Origin: Lentzea albida
GTDB taxonomy: Bacteria; Actinomycetota; Actinomycetes; Mycobacteriales; Pseudonocardiaceae
Assembly: GCF_900111005.1 (NCBI RefSeq)
Contig: NZ_FOFV01000007.1
Span: 1-64,000, forward strand
Direction of reading: 5' to 3'
Length of the DNA: 64,000 nucleotides
The position numbers were made by a program, and so were the translations under genes. The notes under the pieces were generated by a model. That model searched no databases, was not told the DNA's origin, and saw nothing but the letters and a program-made list of their open reading frames with translations. Shown piece after piece: positions 8,101-16,311 of the stretch. Position 1 is the stretch's first letter. Each line of letters begins with the position of its first letter.

Positions 8101-10388
8101 TCGTCGAGGATGGTGCCGTACAGGCGCAGGGACGGTGCGCCGGTCGACAGCCCGAGCATGGCGACGCCCAGGTCGTCGACGAGGTCGTCCATGTGGGAGC
8201 TGTGGAAGGCGACGTCGGAAGCGATGCGGCGGACCACGTGTCCCTCACCGGCCAGCACGGCGGCGTACCGCTCCACCGCGGCGGCGTCTCCCGCCAGCAC
8301 GGACCACCCGCGGGCGGGTTCGATCGCCGCTGACAGGCCGGGCCTGCCCGCGAGGCGGTCCTCCAGTTCGCCGAACGGCACGTCGAGCAGCACCATGGCG
8401 CCACGACCGGCCACGGTCTCGAGCAGTGCCGCGCGGCGGCAGGCGAACCGGGCGGCGTCCTCCGCGCTCCACACGCCCGCGGTCACCGCCGCGGCGATCT
8501 CCCCCATCGAGTGGCCGAGAGCCGCCACCGGTTCCACGCCCCAGGACCGCCACACCTCCGCGAGGCCGAGGTGCATGGCGAACAGCGTCGCCTGGATGCG
8601 GTCCGTCCGCGTGCTGTCGCCTTCGTCGACCTCGGTGATCAGCGAGTACCCGGCCTCCTCTCGGAAGATCGGGTCGAGCCGCTCGCACAGCGCCGCGAAC
8701 GGCTTGCTCGAGCGGAGCAGCTCACGTCCCATGCCCGCCCACTGGGAACCGTGCCCGGAGAAGACGAACACCGGTCCCGGGGCCGAGTCGGTCGCCCGGC
8801 CGTGCACCACTCCCGGCACCTTCCCGGCCGCGGGCCACGCCCGCAGGCGGTCGACCGCCTCGCCGCGGTCGGCGGCGACCACGGCGGTCCGCCACGGCAG
8901 GTGCGACCTGTGCAGCGCCAGCGTGGCCGCCACCGCGTCGACGTCCTGCTCCCCCGTCTCCAGCGCGTCCGCGAGCCTGGACGCCGTCGGCGCGAGCGCC
9001 TCTTCGGTGGCGGCGGACAGGACGAGCAGGGACGGGCCGTCGGCGACTCCTCGCTCCGCGTGCGGTTCCAGCGGATCTCCTTCCGCCAGGCAGACGTGCG
9101 CGATGGTGCCCCCGTACCCGAAGCTCGACACACCGGCCAGCTTGGGCTTGCCGGCGACCTGGGGCCACGCGGTCGGCTCGGTCACCACCTTGATTGACCG
9201 CTCCGCCTCGACCGCGGGGTTGACGCCGTCCCGTGCTCCCACCGTGGGCGGAAGGACACCCGCACGCATGGCGAGCACCGTCTTGATGATGCCGACGACT
9301 CCCGCTCCGGCCTCGAGGTGCCCCACGTTGCCCTTGACCGACCCGACGAGCAGCGGCGAGTCCGGCGCCCGACCGGCCCCGAGGACGGCCGCGGCGGCGG
9401 CCGCCTCCACCGGATCCCCGAGGGGCGTACCGGTGCCGTGCGCCTCCAGGTAGTCCACATCGGACGGATCGATGCCCGCCCGCGCGTAGACGGATCGGAG
9501 CATCTCCTGCTGTGCGGTGCCGTTGGGCGCCATGATCCCGTTGGTGCGGCCGTCCTGCCGGACCGCGCTCGCGCGGACGACGGCCAGGACGTTGTCGCCG
9601 TCGCGCCGGGCGTGGTCCAGCCTCTTGAGCACCACGACGCCGGCGCCCTCACCTCGCCCGTACCCGTTGGCCGCGGCCGCGAACGGCTTGCTCCTGCCGT
9701 CGACCGACAACGCGCCCGACGCCCCCAGCGACAGGGTCTGCGCGGGAGCCGCGATCAGGTTCACCCCGCCCGCGATCACGACGTCGCACTCACCCGACAG
9801 CAGCGCCTGCCGTCCGAAGTGGATCGCCGCGAGCGAGGACGAGCACGCGGAGTCCAGCGCGAGGCTCGGACCGCGCAGGTCTAGGAAGTACGAGACCCGG
9901 TTGGCGACGGCGCAGTAGGCACCGCCGATGCTGCTCCACGGGCCGATCCGCTCGGGATCGTTCAGCAGCATCTGCCCGTACTCGCCACCACCGACACCGA
10001 TCAGCACGGCGGCGTTGCTGCCGGCGAGCGAGAGGGGTGGGATTCCGGCGTGCTCCAGGGCTTCCCACACCACTTCCAGCACGAGGCGCTGCTGCGGGTC
10101 CATCAGGACCGCTTCCTTCGGTGTGACGCCGAAGAACTCGGCGTCGAAGCCCGCGGCGTCCTCCAGGTAGGCGGCGCGGCTGACGGCCCGGTCCACCGCG
10201 GCGGTCGCCGCGGGACCGTGCGCCGGGTAGGACGACCACCGGTCGCGGGGAAGGTCTCCGACCTCACTGCGTGCCGCGATCAAGCCGGCCCAGAAGTCCG
10301 CCGGTTCGCAGATGCCACCTGCCAACCGCAGTCCCAGACCCACGACGGCGACGTCGTCGTCCGGGCTGCCAGAACTCAAACGCGTCAT
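5187..10388 (-). CDS. Iterative type I PKS (aromatic-acid type), KS-AT-DH/TH-KR-ACP
   Basis: The 1,733-residue synthase has one set of domains. KS spans ~8-440 (DSACSSS with Cys182, EAHGTGT, KGNVGHLEAG) and AT spans ~545-860 (GHSMGE with Ser627; AFHSSHM fits malonyl selection). A double-hotdog domain starts at ~900 (HTVHGVDIVP with His931; no LDAxxQ motif), KR starts at ~1370 (TGGLGALG, Tyr in AYAAANSFLD), and ACP carries the GLDSV serine at Ser1691. Length, order and KS blocks match bacterial 6-methylsalicylate, orsellinate and naphthoate synthases. In that family the dehydratase-like domain can act as a thioester hydrolase. The ATG at 10388 is chosen over 10403 because GAGGT lies just upstream. 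The presence of a KR argues for a 6-methylsalicylate- or naphthoate-like acid; the exact product is not determinable. Confidence 0.9.
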   Translation of the reverse strand: MTRLSSGSPDDDVAVVGLGLRLAGGICEPADFWAGLIAARSEVGDLPRDRWSSYPAHGPAATAAVDRAVSRAAYLEDAAGFDAEFFGVTPKEAVLMDPQQRLVLEVVWEALEHAGIPPLSLAGSNAAVLIGVGGGEYGQMLLNDPERIGPWSSIGGAYCAVANRVSYFLDLRGPSLALDSACSSSLAAIHFGRQALLSGECDVVIAGGVNLIAAPAQTLSLGASGALSVDGRSKPFAAAANGYGRGEGAGVVVLKRLDHARRDGDNVLAVVRASAVRQDGRTNGIMAPNGTAQQEMLRSVYARAGIDPSDVDYLEAHGTGTPLGDPVEAAAAAAVLGAGRAPDSPLLVGSVKGNVGHLEAGAGVVGIIKTVLAMRAGVLPPTVGARDGVNPAVEAERSIKVVTEPTAWPQVAGKPKLAGVSSFGYGGTIAHVCLAEGDPLEPHAERGVADGPSLLVLSAATEEALAPTASRLADALETGEQDVDAVAATLALHRSHLPWRTAVVAADRGEAVDRLRAWPAAGKVPGVVHGRATDSAPGPVFVFSGHGSQWAGMGRELLRSSKPFAALCERLDPIFREEAGYSLITEVDEGDSTRTDRIQATLFAMHLGLAEVWRSWGVEPVAALGHSMGEIAAAVTAGVWSAEDAARFACRRAALLETVAGRGAMVLLDVPFGELEDRLAGRPGLSAAIEPARGWSVLAGDAAAVERYAAVLAGEGHVVRRIASDVAFHSSHMDDLVDDLGVAMLGLSTGAPSLRLYGTILDDPRSEAPRDSSYWQQNLRRPVRFAAGVEAAVEDGHRHFLEISPHPVVVHNIAQIAESLSVLAVTAAHSLRRAQPALAEMTGQLGRLHCAGVRVDWRAHWPRSAAVALPRTAWQHNRYWLPEAPSDRGTGGHDPRSFTLLGSRLTAATVPPSAVWQTTLSPETRPYDAPHTVHGVDIVPASVLFCTLADAITGDADGPRHLRDVVLHTPVPAEQDRSVQVVCQDGRAVLSSRLREASEETSWTTHTSARDGGAVTVRADSVEVPAAPVLPALPVGPGEVLDLLRPLGVSGLAFDWQVDHLRHDDQVVHATVSTPGRAPHWAVVLDAATTLSSLPLARQGVFRMPASVESVEWSGPAPSSVHLVARLRGGTVDVVDLDLRGDDGQSVARVTGLRFGVLEADQTVLADPRTFLHGLSWQPLEVPVTETPAAAVTLVSTEPSVVAERLAEHLVRAGLRCTLVKAARDIVPPAGDEPHHVVYLAPFSGPGHEYDVVVRHLAELADVTRAAVGADRPGTRLWVLTREALACEVPSGLTHRPLWGAARVIASEHPELRGGVLNLEEGDDDAAFELVARVLADPPAEDWLVIRNGGLLAGRVVPRPDRARTPPVNLRPDATYLVTGGLGALGLEAARHLCSRGARRLVLTSRRGLPRRSTWNERHDEATRHAISVVEELESQGVTVLPIALDVTDAVAARAVLMTDSLHMPPIAGVVHTAGAVHGRLVDDLDEDSIRETLHAKVRGALVLHELFPPGSIDEMVLFSSTAPLVVLPGCTAYAAANSFLDGLAAHRRHLGGNTTSIAWTVWRDTGMGKLTADGLQSMEAQGFGDITPSEALRVWNCLHTTDDGYALVVRPTTPPPGGRRALFEHVRDPQSGTTGGGAATESITLLRDLPADEVADAAMAVIRSVVAAETGVPEQRVEADRPFSDIGLDSVMGIAIRGKLQHGTGIELPAGILWTHPTPAALTRYLAAAVAR

Positions 10389-10565
10389 TGCTACCTCACA
10401 CATCTCGGTCGAGCCGCCTCCACCTCACGGGATCTCCCGTCCAGCTCCAGGAGCCGGCCGCAGGGCGGATGCGGCCGGGAGATGTTCACGAGCGCGGAGC
10501 CCACCGGCGCGACGACATCAGCCGCCGGGCCGGTGGGGCCGGGCATCCGGTTCGGGCCGGATTCC

Positions 10566-10600
10566 GTGACGGCCCCGGCCGCGGTGGTCGGGGCCGTCAC
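10566..10600 (-). terminator. Hairpin after the ER-KS-CLF-KR-DH gene
   Basis: GTGACGGCCCCG pairs with CGGGGCCGTCAC (12 bp, 11-nt loop) immediately after the stop codon at 10603. The remaining 10389-10565 upstream of the iterative PKS shows no copy of the cluster operator, so the iterative PKS may be read through from upstream or have its own weak promoter. Confidence 0.7.
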
Positions 10601-10602
10601 GC

Positions 10603-13600
10603 TCAGCTGGTGTCGCCGACGTCGAACGTCTCGCAACCGGAGATTCGGATCAGGACCCGGCCGTCCGTGCTCACCGCCTCCTCGACGTTGGCGTCGTCGA
10701 CGTGGATGAGCCGGATGCCGTCCGGGTGGGACTTGCTCACCGCCGCGTCGCTGCCCGTCGTGAAGAACTCGATGCGGTCGATGAAGCGGGGTACCGCGAC
10801 GAGGTGGACGCCGTTGCCGTCGGTGCGCAGCAACCGGGTCCGGGCGAGCGCGTCCAGCATCACCGTGGGGACCGGCGGGTTCTCCAGGAGTGCGTGGTCG
10901 GCTTCGGTTCCGGCCGGGACCAGCACCCAGCGGGAGCTGGTCCCGGCCTGGCCTTCCCTGCCGTCGGTGCTCGCGCGGTACACGCCGCGCAGCACCACGG
11001 CGCTGTCCTCGCGGTAGTAGGGGTCTTCCGACGGCCGGTCGGTGACGACGTCCCGGGCGGGCGGGGGCGTCGGGAGGTCACCCAGCACCACGTGGCACGC
11101 GAAGTGCTCGCGGTCCGCGCGCAGCACCCGGCCGCGCCGGTCCACCACGTCGCTGGTGATCCGGACGTGCACGCGGTCGGGGCCGTCCGGCCGCGCGGTC
11201 ACCCGGTAGGGGTTGCCCGGTCCGGCCTTCGGCGCGACGAACGCCGAGAACCGCAGGTTCTCCAGGGTGCGGACGGGCAGACCGGGGACCACCGCCGTCG
11301 CCGCCTCGGCCGCGATGGTGGCCAGTCCGGTGCCGTGCATGGTCGGTTTGCCGTTCACCGTGTGGTCGACCAGGAAACCCGCGGTGCGCTCACCGAGGTC
11401 CAGCAACCACTGGGTGTGGCCGCGCGTGATGCGGTGCGGGGTGCCGAGCATCCAGCGGGTGCGTTCCGGCACCGGGTGCACGAAGCCGGGGAACTGCTCG
11501 CCGAACGTCGCGCGTTCCTTCGCGTTGAGGAACGCCACCAGCGGCTGGGCGACCGAGGGCGTGCTCAGCTCGGTGGCCAGGTGCCGGACACCCTCCGCCG
11601 GGGCGAGCGGAGCCATGATCCCCGCACGTTCGTTGTTGCCCTGCATCAGCTCCGACCCGCCCATGCCGATCTCCGCCCAGATCGGCCAGATCAGCGTGCG
11701 CTCGTCCGCGCCGCGGACCAGCGCCGCCTGGCGGGCCGCGCCGTGGAGGAAGTCGTTGCCGGGCGCGTAGTCGGTCTCGCCGGGCAGGCCGACGAGGCCG
11801 GCCACCGAGCCGAAGTTGCACCACTGGGCGGGCTGGGCGGTGCCGAACGCGGCCTTGAGGTTGCGGTAGCCGTCGACCTTGACCCTGCGGACGTGCCGCA
11901 GCCCGTCGATCGTCAACCGGGAGATGTCGCCGCCGTTGTGCAGGCCGGCGCCGTGCACGAGCAGGTCGACGTCCGGGGTGACCTGCCGGATCGCCTCGAC
12001 GGTCGAGCGGACGGCCTCGGCGTCGGTGAGGTCGCAGGTGAGGTAGTCGACCGCGTCCTCGCCGCAGAGCGCACGCAGCTCCCGCAGGTTGCGCTGCGAC
12101 TCGCGGGCGTTGAGCAGGCGGTCGAACCGGGCCATGACCTCTCGCACCGTGGCACCGGGGGTGCGGGCGCGTTCGGTCTTGAGGAAGGCCGCCCGCAGGG
12201 CGGGGAGCTGCTCGGCGCCCGCGTCCAGCAGCTCCTCCGGCACGTCCTGCAGCCGGGACGACCCCAGCAGCCACAACCTCAGCGGCGTGCGCGCGGCCAG
12301 TTCCTTGGCGCAGGCGGCGGTGATGCCCCGCGCGCCGCCGGTGACCACGACCACCGATCCCGGTCGCAACGGCGACACGTTCGAGCTCAGGTCGAGCGGC
12401 GCGGGCACCAGCTTGGTGCGCAACCGCACGCCGTCGTGGTGCAGCACCGCCGGGTAGCCCCGGTACCCGGCCAGCTCCCGGTTCAGGGCGTCCCAGCCGC
12501 CGGTCTCCGAGGTGATCACCACGGCCAGCCGCGCGCCGCGGAGGTCCCAGGCGAGGCTGCTGACGATGCCGGTGAACAGGCCGGTGGAGGAGTGCGGGAC
12601 ACCGCTGCGCAGCTCGTCGACGAGGTGCACGCCGAGCGAGCCACCGGCGTCGATCCGGTCGCGGCACGACTTCGCCGCGAGGAACAGCGCTTCGTGTGCG
12701 CGGAGAGTTCCCTCCGCGACGGTGTCACCGGGGGCCGCCGCGCCGGTGGAGGCGAAGAGGCGGACGTGGCTGAACCGGCCCGCGCCCGTCGCGGCGTCGG
12801 GGAACTGGTCCTCGACCGGTGCGCTGTCGTCCAGCACCTGGACGTGAGCGCCGGACGCGCGCACGTGTGCGGGCACCGACTCCTCGCATCCGGGCTGCAC
12901 GACGACGAGCCAGTCCGGCCCGGGAGCGGTGGTCCACTGCGCCTCGGGGGCAGGCTCCTCGACGTAGGTGCAGACGTAGCGCTCGTTGCGAGGCGCCGGC
13001 CGGGTGGCCCGGTGTGGTGTCAGCACGATCCCCGGCGCCGAAGGGCCGCCGGCGACCACGCGGGGGGTCTCCCCCAGGTGGGCGAGCTCGCCGATGAGGT
13101 CGCACGCGCCGTTGGCACCGAGGTAGTCCACCGGCCGTACGGCTCGGGCTTCGGCACCCCCGGCGGCGACCGAGACCTGGCAGAGCACCGGCCACCCCGC
13201 CGCGACCGCTGTGCTCTCGCGTGCCAGGGCGAACAGGAAGGCGCCCTCACCGAGAGGTCCTCGGCCGAGCAGGGTGCGCAGCTCGTCGGTGCTGTTGCCG
13301 TTGAGGCTGAGCACGAGCGCCAGGTCGAGCGCTCCGCCGCGCAGGTGCCGCACCGCCGTCTGGACCGCGTGCGCGGTGGCGTCCGGTCCGGCGTCGGCGA
13401 GCTGCACCGCACCGTTGAGGTTGTGGCGGTTGGCGATGCGCGAGGCGATGACGTTGCCCATCAGGCCTGGCTGGGTGTCCGGCGTGGACTCGGGGGTTCC
13501 CGCCCGCACCGCGCGACCGACGGCCTGCGCGGCCCGCGTGAACTCGTCCGCGTCGAGGCCGCCCGGCGTCACGGCGAGCAGGTCGTCGGCGTAGCAGCGC

Positions 13601-16311
13601 AGCGCGGACTGGTACCAGGACAGGGTGGGCCCGTGGTGCGCGGCGACGACGCCGGTGGTCTCCTCGCGTCCCTCCCACAGCGGCCCGTGTTCGGACAGGA
13701 AGCGATCGGCCACGTCCAAGGCCATCAGCTGGGTGCGGTCGATGGCGTCCGACACCGCGGCGGGCAACCGGCTCACCTTCCACTCCGGCGCCGGGTAGGG
13801 CGTCGGGAAGCCTGCTTCGGCGGCGGGCGCACGCCAGTCGCCCAGACGCGCCGCGACTTCGGCCGAGGTCGGCGCTCCCGGCAGGTGGGCGCTCCACGCG
13901 ACCAGGACGATCCGGTCGTCCATCGCCGGAGGCCGCGCGGCCGGGGCCGACTCGCCAGGACCGGGCTCGTCGGCCAGCAGCAGGTGGCCGTTCGTCCCGC
14001 CGAACCCGAACCCGGACACGCCGACCACGCGCGGCCCGGAGGGCAGCGGCGTGTCCCGGGTGGGAACGGTGACGTGCTCCGCGGTAGCCGCCGACGCGGG
14101 GTGTGGCCGCTGTGCGGGGACGACGCCGTGACGCAGGGCGAGCAGCGCGTGGATCACCGACACCGCGCCCGCGGCCCAGCCGGTGTGCCCGATCAGGGAC
14201 TTGTTGCTGGTGCACAGCACTTCCCGGCCCGCCGCCGACTCGTTCAGCGCGGCGAGCTCGACCTCGTCACCGGCTCGGGTGCCGGTGCCGTGCCCGACCA
14301 CCCAGACCGGGTGGCGCTCCTGTCCGCGCCCGGCGCGGGCGATCGCCAGTTCCTGCCCGCGGCGGTTGGGAGCGGCGATGGCCTTGCCCCGGCCGTCGGC
14401 CGCGGCACCGAACCCCGCCAGCACCCCGAGCACCTGCTGGCCGTCGCGCCGGGCGTCACCCAGCCGGCGCAGTGCCACCACCGCCGCACCGTCGGAGAAG
14501 AGCGTGCCGTCGGCGGAACCGTCGAACGCGTTGACCGCTCCCCGGTGGCTGAGGCCGCCGAGCTTGCTGAACAGCACGTTGAACCGCGGGGTGACCATGA
14601 AGTAGCCGCCGCACAGCGCCAGGTCGGTACTACCTTCCCGCAGTGCCGCCACGCCGAGGTCGATGGCGTAGAGCGACGAGGAGCATGCGGTGTCCACGAC
14701 CGTGACGGGCGTGGTGTCCGGCAGCAGGCCGCGCACCGCGTGGCGCACGACCCCGTCCGGCAGGTGGTCCCCGGGGCTGCCCGAGGCCAGCCGGTAGCGC
14801 TCCCGCAGCACCGAGCGCAGCTGCTCCGCATCCGGGCCCGACGGCGAGGGCCAGTTCTCGGCGAGCAGGCGGGCGTACCCCTCGACGACCATGGACTGCT
14901 CGAAGTGCTGGTCGCCGTCGGAACAGGCGCCGATGAAGAGCGACGAACGCGACGACGGCCCGTCCGGCATCGCCTGCTCCAGGGCGTGGCGCAGCCAGGA
15001 CGACGACAGGCTGGCGTCGGGAGCGACGTCCTCGTGCCGGCCCATCCGGACAAAACCCGCGGTGCGCGCGTACGTGCGGTCGCGGTCGCCCGGGTCGGCG
15101 GCCCAGAAGGTGTCCTGCGGGTAGCGGTCCCCCGGTTCGCTGAACGCGGGCTCGCCGGTGCGCAGCAGTTCCCAGAACTGCTCGGGCGACTCCGCGCCGG
15201 GGACGACCAGGCCCATGCCGACGACGGCGATGGCGTCGTCCTCCGTGCCGTCAGGAGTGTTCTCGGCAACACGGTCGGAGGTGCGGACGGGCACGCCGTT
15301 GGACGCGCCACCCGAAGCAGGTGCCGACACGCGGTCAGCGGCACCCGCGGGCGCGCCGTCGGAAGTGCGGACGGGCACGCCGTTGGACGCAGGTGCGGCC
15401 GCACCGCCGACAGCAGCCGCGGGCACCTGGTCAGCAACACTCGCGGACGCGCTGTCCACCGGAACTCCCGGCACGCCGGGCTCGGTGACCGCCGCGGCCG
15501 GGCGAACGGCGTCGCCCCACGTGCCCCCGGCACGGATCAGCGCGCCGCCCAGGCGGATCCCGCCGTCGTTGACGACGTTCTCCCCCGTCATCCAGGACGA
15601 CTCCGGCGACGCGAGGAAGGCCACGAGCTTCGCGTGCTCCTCCACGGTGCCCAGCCGGCCCAGCGGGGTGCCCGCGACCGTCGCGGCCAGCACCTCCTCA
15701 CTGCGGGGGAACAGCTCCACGGTCTTGCTGACCAGCATGCCGGCGGAAGCCATGTTCACGCGGATGCCGTGCGGACCGAACTCCACGGCGAGGTACTTCG
15801 TCAGCTGCTCCAAGGCGCCCTTGCACACGGCGACGCAGCTGTAGTTGTCGATGACGACGCTGGTGCCGATCGACCCGAGGTTCACGATCGCGCCGCCGCG
15901 TTCCCTCATGAGCGGGAACGCGGCACGACAACAACGGCGGGGACCGTGGACGTTCGTGTCGATCGCCCTCTCCCAGTCGCGGTCGGTGAGCACGTGGCCG
16001 GGCTCGAACACGCCGCGCGCGGCGTTGTTGACCAGCACGTCGAGCCGGCCGTGCCTGCGGGCGACCTCGGCGAACATCTCCTCGACCGCGTCCTGCTTGG
16101 CCACGCTCGCCCGCAGGTGCTCCGCGGAACCGCCCTCCGCGAGGATGTCCGCGACGGTCTGCCGCGCGGCGTCGACGTCGTGGAACCAGTTCACGATCAC
16201 ATGGCCACCGCCGCGGGCCAGTTCGCGTGCGATGGCCCGGCCTTGTCCCTTGGACCCTCCCGTCACCAGGCAGATGCGGTCGGCGAAAGCGCCTGCGCGG
16301 GGACTGTTCAC
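10603..16311 (-). CDS. PUFA-synthase-like PKS: FabL-like ER-KS-CLF-KR-DH
   Basis: The 1,902-residue protein has an unusual order. Residues 1-~255 are an SDR closely resembling FabL enoyl reductase (TGGSKGQG; Y-x6-K in NYSCVAVCK; FPRSEEVLAAT; VNDGGI). A Pro/Ala/Val linker leads to an active KS at ~357-780 (TACSSS with Cys543; GHGTGT; NKSLIGHTGWAAG). A second KS-like domain (~795-1100) has lost its cysteine (DAGPDA) and resembles a chain-length factor. KR lies at ~1300-1560 (TGGARGITAACAKEL) and a double-hotdog DH at ~1640-1902 (DHTVNGKPTMHG; MLDALART). The GTG start overlaps the AT-ACP stop as GTGA. No AT or ACP is present; both come from the coupled upstream gene. Together they could make a fully reduced or polyene chain. 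Confidence 0.85.
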   Translation of the reverse strand: MNSPRAGAFADRICLVTGGSKGQGRAIARELARGGGHVIVNWFHDVDAARQTVADILAEGGSAEHLRASVAKQDAVEEMFAEVARRHGRLDVLVNNAARGVFEPGHVLTDRDWERAIDTNVHGPRRCCRAAFPLMRERGGAIVNLGSIGTSVVIDNYSCVAVCKGALEQLTKYLAVEFGPHGIRVNMASAGMLVSKTVELFPRSEEVLAATVAGTPLGRLGTVEEHAKLVAFLASPESSWMTGENVVNDGGIRLGGALIRAGGTWGDAVRPAAAVTEPGVPGVPVDSASASVADQVPAAAVGGAAAPASNGVPVRTSDGAPAGAADRVSAPASGGASNGVPVRTSDRVAENTPDGTEDDAIAVVGMGLVVPGAESPEQFWELLRTGEPAFSEPGDRYPQDTFWAADPGDRDRTYARTAGFVRMGRHEDVAPDASLSSSWLRHALEQAMPDGPSSRSSLFIGACSDGDQHFEQSMVVEGYARLLAENWPSPSGPDAEQLRSVLRERYRLASGSPGDHLPDGVVRHAVRGLLPDTTPVTVVDTACSSSLYAIDLGVAALREGSTDLALCGGYFMVTPRFNVLFSKLGGLSHRGAVNAFDGSADGTLFSDGAAVVALRRLGDARRDGQQVLGVLAGFGAAADGRGKAIAAPNRRGQELAIARAGRGQERHPVWVVGHGTGTRAGDEVELAALNESAAGREVLCTSNKSLIGHTGWAAGAVSVIHALLALRHGVVPAQRPHPASAATAEHVTVPTRDTPLPSGPRVVGVSGFGFGGTNGHLLLADEPGPGESAPAARPPAMDDRIVLVAWSAHLPGAPTSAEVAARLGDWRAPAAEAGFPTPYPAPEWKVSRLPAAVSDAIDRTQLMALDVADRFLSEHGPLWEGREETTGVVAAHHGPTLSWYQSALRCYADDLLAVTPGGLDADEFTRAAQAVGRAVRAGTPESTPDTQPGLMGNVIASRIANRHNLNGAVQLADAGPDATAHAVQTAVRHLRGGALDLALVLSLNGNSTDELRTLLGRGPLGEGAFLFALARESTAVAAGWPVLCQVSVAAGGAEARAVRPVDYLGANGACDLIGELAHLGETPRVVAGGPSAPGIVLTPHRATRPAPRNERYVCTYVEEPAPEAQWTTAPGPDWLVVVQPGCEESVPAHVRASGAHVQVLDDSAPVEDQFPDAATGAGRFSHVRLFASTGAAAPGDTVAEGTLRAHEALFLAAKSCRDRIDAGGSLGVHLVDELRSGVPHSSTGLFTGIVSSLAWDLRGARLAVVITSETGGWDALNRELAGYRGYPAVLHHDGVRLRTKLVPAPLDLSSNVSPLRPGSVVVVTGGARGITAACAKELAARTPLRLWLLGSSRLQDVPEELLDAGAEQLPALRAAFLKTERARTPGATVREVMARFDRLLNARESQRNLRELRALCGEDAVDYLTCDLTDAEAVRSTVEAIRQVTPDVDLLVHGAGLHNGGDISRLTIDGLRHVRRVKVDGYRNLKAAFGTAQPAQWCNFGSVAGLVGLPGETDYAPGNDFLHGAARQAALVRGADERTLIWPIWAEIGMGGSELMQGNNERAGIMAPLAPAEGVRHLATELSTPSVAQPLVAFLNAKERATFGEQFPGFVHPVPERTRWMLGTPHRITRGHTQWLLDLGERTAGFLVDHTVNGKPTMHGTGLATIAAEAATAVVPGLPVRTLENLRFSAFVAPKAGPGNPYRVTARPDGPDRVHVRITSDVVDRRGRVLRADREHFACHVVLGDLPTPPPARDVVTDRPSEDPYYREDSAVVLRGVYRASTDGREGQAGTSSRWVLVPAGTEADHALLENPPVPTVMLDALARTRLLRTDGNGVHLVAVPRFIDRIEFFTTGSDAAVSKSHPDGIRLIHVDDANVEEAVSTDGRVLIRISGCETFDVGDTS

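Noticed and set aside
7531-9453. 640-codon rightward open frame across the iterative PKS
   Set aside because: Ser/Arg/Pro-biased shadow frame opposite well-conserved KS and AT sequence.
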